Assembly (NCBI RefSeq): GCF_003265705.1
Contig: NW_020312817.1
Location: forward strand, 54,674,194 to 54,738,193
Source of the DNA: Callorhinus ursinus
Taxonomy: Eukaryota; Chordata; Mammalia; Carnivora; Otariidae
DNA: 64,000 nt
Reading direction: 5' to 3'
In this document: piece after piece, positions 57,968 to 64,000 of the stretch
How positions within the stretch are numbered: the first letter of the stretch is position 1
How the letters are laid out: every line of letters starts with the position of its first letter
Position numbers and translations under genes: made by a program
Notes under the pieces: model-generated
Told to the model about the DNA's origin: nothing
What the model saw: only the letters and a program-made list of their open reading frames with translations
Database searches by the model: none

Positions 57968-58560
57968 TTGCAGCTCAAACTGTGGTCCATGGACTAGGAG
58001 CATCAGCATCATTTAGGGGCTTGATAGTGAAGGGGTCACATTTTTGACATAAAGATTATTTTAAAGTGAAAATACTTGAAAGTTTATCTGAGCTTTTCTT
58101 ATTTAACTAAAGTAGAGCTTCCAGAAAATAAACAGCTGTCATTAACTCCAGACTGAGGGAGTTTCCTTCAATTCTAAGAGGGAGAGAGACTAACTGCTCA
58201 TTCCCATTAGTATATAAAAAACCCCAATAGAAACTTTCATACTCTTCCATTGAAGCTCTGACCGACTTCTCCCCACCCGCCTCCAATTTTTTTTAAGCTA
58301 GCGTATAAACTTCTACCCCTGGGTATTCAGCAAGTTACTCATTACTGAGCAAAATCCATGTGTACTTGTAAGTAAACTCTGTTTTCTCCTCTTAATCTTT
58401 TTATTGTCAGGCTCCTGAGCACTTGAACCTAAGCTGGTAGAGGAAAATATTTTCCCCCCGACGATAGAAAAGCAGACTCTTAAGCTCTATCCTATAGCTA
58501 TGGAATAAGAATCAGCATTTTAACATCGTTTCCTGGTGAGCTGTATGTAAATTATATTTT
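57968..58560 (-). mobile_element. MER5A-like transposon split by a solo LTR
   Basis: Left part (GCTCAAACTGTGGTCCATGG, GCATCAGCATCATTTAGGGG) and right part (AATCAGCATTTTAACATCG, GGTGAGCTGTATGTAAAT) are the two halves of one MER5A-like hAT element around the LTR. Confidence 0.7.
58028..58462 (+). mobile_element. Solo LTR inside MER5A
   Basis: 435 bp bracketed by a perfect 5-bp duplication GATAG (58023-58027 and 58463-58467). Starts TGAAGGGGTCAC and ends CCCCCCGAC, so the last base of the usual CA is missing or changed. A TATA-like TATATAAAAAACCCC and CT-rich R-U5-like sequence follow LTR layout. No viral genes. Family not recognised. Confidence 0.65.
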
Positions 58561-58675
58561 GTGAAGCAAAAGGGTTGGCAGGGTTGTGAAGGACTGGATA
58601 GTAAATTTTTTTAGGCATTGTGGACCATGTGCAAAAGAAGTCATAGACAACTTACATGAATAAACGTGTCTGTTG

Positions 58676-59465
58676 TGAAGGTTAATTTTATGTGTCAACT
58701 TGACTGGGCTAAAGGATGCCAACATAGCTGATAAAACGTTATTTCTGGGTGTGCCTGTGAGGGTATTTCCAGAAGAGATTGGGGAATTGATGGCACTGGA
58801 GTTGATGGACTAAGTAAAGATGGTTCTCACCATGTGGAGTGGTTCTCCACTCACCTCACCTCTAAGCAAAGAGAACCTCATCTCTAAGCAAAGAAGAAAA
58901 GAACATGGAAACTCACACACTATCTCAAATACTTCAACATCTCACTTCTACTCAATGGCCAAAGTAAGTCAGATGGCCATGCCTAACCTCAAGGGTCTGG
59001 GGGCATGCCATCTTCCAGTGAGCCTGGAAGGAAAGAACCAGAAGTACTAAGGAGCAGCCCTGATGTCTACCACAGAGAGGATGGGATGGCTCAGGAAGGC
59101 TCAACTCAAGGAGAGTTGAGGTTCTCACCTCAACAATCTGTTGAGGGCCTGAATAGAAGAAAGGTGGAGGAAGGGCAGATTTGCTCTCTGCCTGATCTGG
59201 AACATCTATCTTCTTCTGCCGTTGGATACTGGCACTCCTGGTTTTTGGGCCTTTGGACTTGGACTGAGACTTAGACCATTACTCCCCTGGTTCTCAGGCC
59301 TCAGGTGTGGACTGGAACAACACTACTAGCTTTCTTGGGCCTCCAGCTTACAGGTGGTAAATCATGAGACTTCTCAGCCTTCATCACATGAGCCACTCCC
59401 TTATAATAAATCTCTTATCTATTTATATATCCTATTGGTCCTGTTTCTTTGGAGAAACTAATACA
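58676..59465 (+). mobile_element. LTR inside MER58, itself carrying a foreign 223-bp insert
   Basis: TGAAGGTTAATTTTATGTG start and GAGAAACTAATACA end. The middle is interrupted by a 223-bp block that also occurs inverted at 60376-60599. Without the block the LTR halves (GACTAAGTAAAGATGG and GTTGAGGGCCTGAATAG) follow an old mammalian LTR. Subfamily not named. Confidence 0.65.
58880..59102 (+). repeat. Inverted duplicate, copy A (likely recipient)
   Basis: Identical to the reverse complement of 60376-60599 except for one missing base (GAAACTCACACAC here, GAAACTCAACACAC in the other). It interrupts an LTR, and both borders are lined by short hairpin-forming repeats, so this is the likely recipient. 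A shared 33-residue peptide frame appears on both strands, but only because the DNA is duplicated. Confidence 0.95.
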
Positions 59466-59962
59466 GCCGTATTTCAATAAAACTTTACTTATGGACACTA
59501 AAATTTGAATTTCATATGCTTTTGTTTCATGAACTATTCTTTTTTCAATTATTAAATTTATTTCCCCCAATCATCCTTAGCTTGCAGGATGTGCAAGAAC
59601 AGGTGGTAGGTTAGATTTGGTCTGTGGGCCATAGTTTGCTTATCCCAGATTTAGATCATTATTTCCTTTTTTCAAAACCTCCTGGTACACATGGAAAATT
59701 ATATTGGTGGTATATCACACTGGGGTGAATGAGTGAGGCTACTCGTGGTGGGACTGACCACTTGGGAGGGGCGGGGGTGTCTGATTACACTGAGTGCTGA
59801 GAAGAATGGGCAAATGTGTAACCCATTCATGGCACAAAGCTGGGAGGCTGTGCTCTAAACCAACCCCCTCCATGTTACTGATAAAATGGGATTGTCTGTT
59901 CACTCTTTTATCCCCAAGGTACAGCATAATGGCTGGCATTAAAGACCTCTCATAAGTGTTTT

Positions 59963-60180
59963 CTTTTCTTTTCTTTTTTTTTTTTAAGATTTTATTTATT
60001 ATTTATTAAAGAGACAGAGAGAGAGCATGAGCAGGCAGAGGGAGGGGGCGAGGGAGGCAGAGAGGGAGAAACAGGCTCCCCACTGAGCAGGGAGATCAAC
60101 GCGGGGTGCGATCCCAGGATCCTGAAATCATGACCTGAGCCAAAGGCAGTTGCTTAACCAACTGAGCCACCCAGGCGCCC
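59963..60180 (-). mobile_element. CAN SINE, minus strand
   Basis: Lies between the two inverted duplicate copies. Flanks CTCATAAGTGTTTT and CTAATAAGTGGTTT are a decayed duplication. Confidence 0.9.
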
Positions 60181-60329
60181 CTAATAAGTGGTTTCTGAGT
60201 GAGTAATTGAGAAGTGACTTTCTGGTAATGAGCAGAGCTAGGAGATGTGTTGCTTGCTTATTGGTTTAATGACCTTTCTGCTAAATAATGACAGAAAATT
60301 ATGATTAAAAAAATAAGTGTGTGACTGAG

Positions 60330-60800
60330 CTGGAGTTTATACTGGTTCGGGAGAAAAGCCACTTTTTGGCAGAAAGAGCCTTCCTGAGCCATCCCATCCT
60401 CTCTGTGGTAGACATCAGGGCTGCTCCTTAGTACTTCTGGTTCTTTCCTTCCAGGCTCACTGGAAGATGGCATGCCCCCAGACCCTTGAGGTTAGGCATG
60501 GCCATCTGACTTACTTTGGCCATTGAGTAGAAGTGAGATGTTGAAGTATTTGAGATAGTGTGTTGAGTTTCCATGTTCTTTTCTTCTTTGCTTAGAGATC
60601 ATGAAACATGCGATTGTGGCAAATGGTAGAGCATTTATCAGCTTGAGTCACTGAAAGACTGTGAAGAGTCTCCAGTGATCCACCTGGTCCTCATTGTCAT
60701 AAGCTACTGAGATTTTGAAGTTTTGTGACTATATCATAACTTAGGATAGCCTGATTGATATATTCTCTCATAGATGATTCCTTAATGGCTAACAAGAGAC
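60330..60800 (+). mobile_element. MaLR-type LTR-like relic containing copy B
   Basis: The phrases GGCCATCTGACTTACTTTGGCC and, after the copy, CACTGAAAGACTGTGAAGAG and ATAAGCTACTGAGATTTTGAAG run collinearly as in an MLT1-type LTR. Copy B is therefore native here, which makes this the donor site. Confidence 0.5.
60376..60599 (-). repeat. Inverted duplicate, copy B (likely donor)
   Basis: 224 bp, reverse complement of 58880-59102 with a single 1-base length difference. Sequence on both sides continues the surrounding LTR-like relic without interruption, unlike copy A. Confidence 0.95.
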
Positions 60801-60907
60801 ATAGGAAAAAAAAATTGTAGGGTCTGGTGCTAGCTTTTTAAATTTCCCAATCAGTTGTAAGCCTGTAGAGACCATGTCTTGGACATCTTTTAATGCTTTG
60901 AATAGAT

Positions 60908-61278
60908 TGTTACAGGTTAAATTGTATCCCTCCTAAATTCATATCTTGAAGTCTTAAGCCCCAGTACCACAGAGTATCACCTTCTTTGCACTAGGGTCTT
61001 CACAGTGGTAATCAAGTTAAAATGAGGTCATTACTAATCCAGTGTGACTAGTGTCCTTATAAAAAGGAGAAATTTAGTGACAGACACAGGGAGAAGGCCA
61101 TGTGAAGATGCAGGTAGGGACTGGAGTGATGCTTCTACAAGCCAAGGAATGCCAAAGATTGACAGCAAATTGCCAGAAGCTAGGAGAAAAGGGTTGGAGT
61201 AGATTTTTCCTCAGAAGGAACCAAACCTGCCTACTGAATTTGGACTTCTAGTCTCCCGGACTGTGAGAAAATACATTT
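60908..61278 (+). mobile_element. MLT1B-like LTR, 3' end cut off by LINE-1
   Basis: TACAGGTTAAATTGTATCCC start, CAAGTTAAAATGAGGTCATTA, GTGTCCTTATAAAAAGG and GACTGTGAGAAAATACATTTC. The expected end block after the AATAAA-like ATACATTT is missing because a LINE-1 begins there; it presumably continues beyond the window. Confidence 0.85.
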
Positions 61279-64000
61279 CTTTTTTTTTTAATAATTTTTT
61301 ATTGTTATGTTAATCACCATACATTACATCATTAGTTTTTGATGTAGTGTTCCATGATTCATTGTTTGTGCATAACACCCAGTGCTCCATGCAGAATGTG
61401 CTCTCTTTAATACCCATCACCAGGCTAACCCATCCCCCCAACCCCCTCCCCTCTAGAACCCTCAGTTTGTTTTTCAGAGTCCATCGTCTCTAATGGTTCG
61501 TCTCCCCCTCCGACTTACTCCCCTTCATTCTTCCCCTCCTGCTATCTTCTTTTTTTTTCTTAACATATATTGCATTATTTGTTTCAGAAGTACAGATCCG
61601 TGATTCATCAGTCTTGTACAATTCACAGTGCTCACCATAGCACATACCCTACCCAATGTCTATCACCCAGCCACCCCATCCCTCCCACCCCCCACCACTC
61701 CAGCAACCCTCAGTTTGTTTCCTGAGATTAAGAATTCCTCATATCAGTGAGGTCATATGATACATGTCTTTCTCTGATTGACTTATTTCACTCAGCATAA
61801 CACCCTCCAGTTCCATCCACGTCGTTGCAAGTGGCAAGATCTCATTCCTTTTGATGGCTGCATAATATTCCGTTGTGTATATATACCACCTCTTCTTTAT
61901 CCATTCATCTGTCGATGGACATCTTGGCTCTTTCCACAGTTTGGCTATTGTGGACATTGCTGCTATAAACATCGGGGTGCACGTACCCCTTCGGATCCCT
62001 ACATTTGTATCTTTGGGGTAAATACCCAATAGTGCAATGGCTGGATCATATGGTAGCTCTATTTTCAACTGTTTGAGGAACCTCCATACTGTTTTCCAGA
62101 GTGGCTGCACCAGCTTGCATTCCCACCAACAGTGTAGGAGGGTTCCACTTTCTCCACATCCCCGCCAGCATCTGTCGTTTCCTGACTTGTTAATTCTAGC
62201 CATTCTGACGGGTGTGAGGTGGTATCTCATTGAGGTTTTGATTTGGATTTCCCTGATGCCGAGCGATGTTGAGCACTTATTCACGTGTCTTTTGGCCATT
62301 TGGATGTCTTCTTTGGAAAAATGTCTGTTCATGTCTTCTGCCCATTTCTTGATTGGATTATTTGTTCTTTGGGTGTTGAGTTTGATAAGTTCTTTATAGA
62401 TTTTGGATACTAGCCCTTTATCTGATCTGTCATTTGCAAATATCTTCTCTCATTTTGTCGGTTGTCTTTTGGTTTTGTGGACTGTTTCTTTTGCTGTGCA
62501 AGAGCTTTTTATCTTGGTGAAATCCCAATAGTTCATTTTTGCCCTTGCTTCCCTTGCCTTTGGCGATCTTTCTAGGAAGAAGTTGCTGCGGCTGAGGTCG
62601 AAGAGGTTGCTGCCTGTGTTCTCCTTTAGGATTTTGATGGACTCCTGTCTCACGTTTAGGTCTTTCAACCATTTGGAGTCTATTTTTGTGTGTGGTGTAA
62701 GGAAGTGGTCCAGTTTCATTCTTCTGCATGTGGCTGTCCAATTTTCCCAACACCATTTGTGGAAGACACTGTCTTTATTCCACTGGACATTCTTTCCTGC
62801 TTTGTCAAAGATGAGTTGACCATAGAGTTGAGGGTCCATTTCTGGGCTCTCGATTCTGTTCCATTGATCTCTGTGTCTGTTTTTGTGCCAGTACCATACT
62901 GTCTTGATGATGACAGCTTTGTAACAGAGCTGGAAATCCGGAATTGTGATGCCGCCAGCTTTGCTTTTCTTTTTCAGTATTCCTCTGGCTATTCGGGGTC
63001 TCTTCTGGTTCCATACAAATTTTAGGATTATTTGTTCCATTTCTTTGAAAAAGGTGGATGGTATTTTGATGGGGATTGCATTGAATGTGTAGATTGCTCT
63101 AGGTAGCACTGACATCTTCACAATGTTTGTTCTTCCAATCCATGAGCATGGAACGTTTTTCCATTTCTTTGTGTCTTCTTCAATTTCTTTCATGAGTATT
63201 TTATAGTTTTCTGAGTACAGATCCTTTGCCTCTTTGGTTAAATTTATTCCTAGGTATCTTATGGTTTTGGGTGCAGTTGTAAATGGGATTGACTCCTTGA
63301 TTTGTCTCTCTTCTGTCTTGTTGGTGTATAGGAATGCCACTGATTTCTGTGCATTGATTTTATAGCCTGCTACTTGACTGAATTCCTGTATGAGTTCTAG
63401 CAGTTTTGGGGTGGAGTCTTTTGGGTTTTCCACGTACAGTATCATATCATCTACAAAGAGTGAGAGTTTGACTTCCTCTTTGCCGATTTGGTTGTCTTTG
63501 ATTTCTTTTTGTTTTCTGATTGCTGTGGCTAGGACTTCTAATACTATGTTGAATAGCAGTGGTGAGAGTGGACATCCCTGCCGCGTTCCTGACCTTAGGG
63601 GAAAAGCTCTCAGCTTTTCCCCATTGAGAATGATATTCGCTGTAGGTTTTTCATAGATGGCTTTTACGATATTGAGGTATGTACCCTCTATCCCTATACT
63701 CTGAAGAGTTTTGATCAAGAAAGGATGCTGTACTTTGTCAAATGCTTTTTCTGCATCTATTGAGAGGATCATATGATTCTTGTTCTTTCTTTTGTTAATG
63801 TATTGTATCACGTTGATTGATTTGCGGATGTTGAACTAGCCTTGCAGCCCAGGGATAAATCCCACTTGGTCGTGGTGAATAATCCTTTTAATGGACTGTT
63901 GGATCCTATTGGCTAGTATTTTGGTGAGAATTTTTGCATCCATGTTCATCAAGGATATTGGTCTGTAATTCTCCTTTTTGATGGGGTCTTTGTCTGGTTT
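61279..64000 (-). mobile_element. Young LINE-1, minus strand, continues past window
   Basis: Poly-T at 61280-61289 is the A tail, then the complete carnivoran 3' untranslated region (61290-61738) with its internal A run (about 61550-61560), then ORF2. At least 2.7 kb is present. It carries no SINE or other insertion, unlike the copy at 16.2 kb, which fits a recent arrival. Confidence 0.95.
61739..64000 (-). pseudogene. LINE-1 ORF2 (reverse transcriptase), C-terminal part, two nonsense codons
   Basis: ORF2 encodes the endonuclease/reverse transcriptase that copies LINE-1 and SINE RNAs into DNA. One frame runs from the window edge to the natural stop at 61739-61741 without a frameshift. TAG at 63836-63838 and TGA at 62450-62452 each replace a tryptophan codon expected from related LINE-1 elements. 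Visible motifs are SIDAEKAFD and the polymerase box, here FVDD (alanine to valine, codon 63452-63454) with both aspartates kept, then the C-terminal C-x3-C-x7-H-x4-C motif. The endonuclease and ORF1 would lie outside the window. Confidence 0.92.

Larger units (their letters stand above)
58569..59647 (+). mobile_element. MER58-like hAT transposon split by an LTR
   Basis: Left part to 58675 (GGACTGGATAGTAAATTTTT, TAAACGTGTCTG) and right part from 59466 (AATAAAACTTTACTTATGG, GTCTGTGGGCCATAGTTTGC) form one MER58 element, opposite in orientation to the copy at 6754. Confidence 0.75.

Noticed and set aside
7033..60180. tRNA-like heads with box A/B-like sequence
   Set aside because: These are the tRNA-derived heads of CAN SINEs, followed by CT repeats and A tails. 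None keeps a foldable, intact tRNA.
59005..60473. A shared 33-residue peptide in frames at 59005-59274 (+) and 60258-60473 (-), suggesting a small gene family
   Set aside because: The peptide identity comes entirely from the inverted DNA duplication. The frames diverge as soon as the duplicate ends, and both lie inside LTR-like relics.
1..64000. CRISPR arrays, operons, phage or bacterial mobile systems
   Set aside because: No regularly spaced direct repeats, no ribosome binding sites and no dense coding. All evidence points to mammalian nuclear DNA.

Overview
The window is eukaryotic, from a carnivoran mammal. The marker is 21 copies of the Carnivora-specific tRNA-Lys-derived CAN SINE, plus several copies of a carnivoran LINE-1 3' end. 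The CAN SINEs lack the young canid head (a G-G-A-T-C-C-type start) and the long feliform tail, so an arctoid caniform (bear, seal, mustelid or panda lineage) is the best guess. That is inference from repeat subfamilies, not proof. The DNA is AT-rich and non-coding. I find no convincing protein-coding gene, no functional RNA gene and no CRISPR array. Most open frames are chance frames or lie inside repeats. It could be intergenic or a long intron.

Layout. 1-6.6 kb: mostly unique DNA with a GT microsatellite, a small exon-like CpG-bearing segment (1149-1332), LTR pieces, a MER20 and a MER5A relic. 6.6-9 kb: a Charlie-type hAT transposon (6645-8972) carrying a MER58-like transposon and three CAN SINEs. 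9-16 kb: SINEs, MIR, and an LTR nested inside another LTR (14.76-15.73 kb). 16.2-17.5 kb: a truncated LINE-1 with a SINE inside it and a tiny 5' inversion. 18.6-30 kb: old LTR and LINE-1 relics in both orientations with SINEs and short young LINE-1 tails. 30-44 kb: MIR, L2 and MaLR LTR relics, a processed pseudogene (39.57-40.19 kb, parent not recognised) and a LINE-1 tail with clean target-site duplications. 44-57 kb: largely unique sequence with simple repeats, a MaLR LTR plus internal region (48.5-49.7 kb), L2 and MIR. 58-60.6 kb: the densest nest, with a solo LTR in a MER5A, an LTR in a MER58, and a 223/224-bp almost identical inverted sequence pair 1.3 kb apart. 61.3-64 kb: a young minus-strand LINE-1 whose ORF2 is open to the window edge apart from two nonsense codons.

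There are no genes working together here. The main interest is how the locus was built. Target-site duplications let several insertions be ordered in time, and the inverted pair at 58.9/60.4 kb, with small hairpins at the recipient junctions, looks like a recent templated insertion from a replication or repair error, unless it is an assembly artefact.
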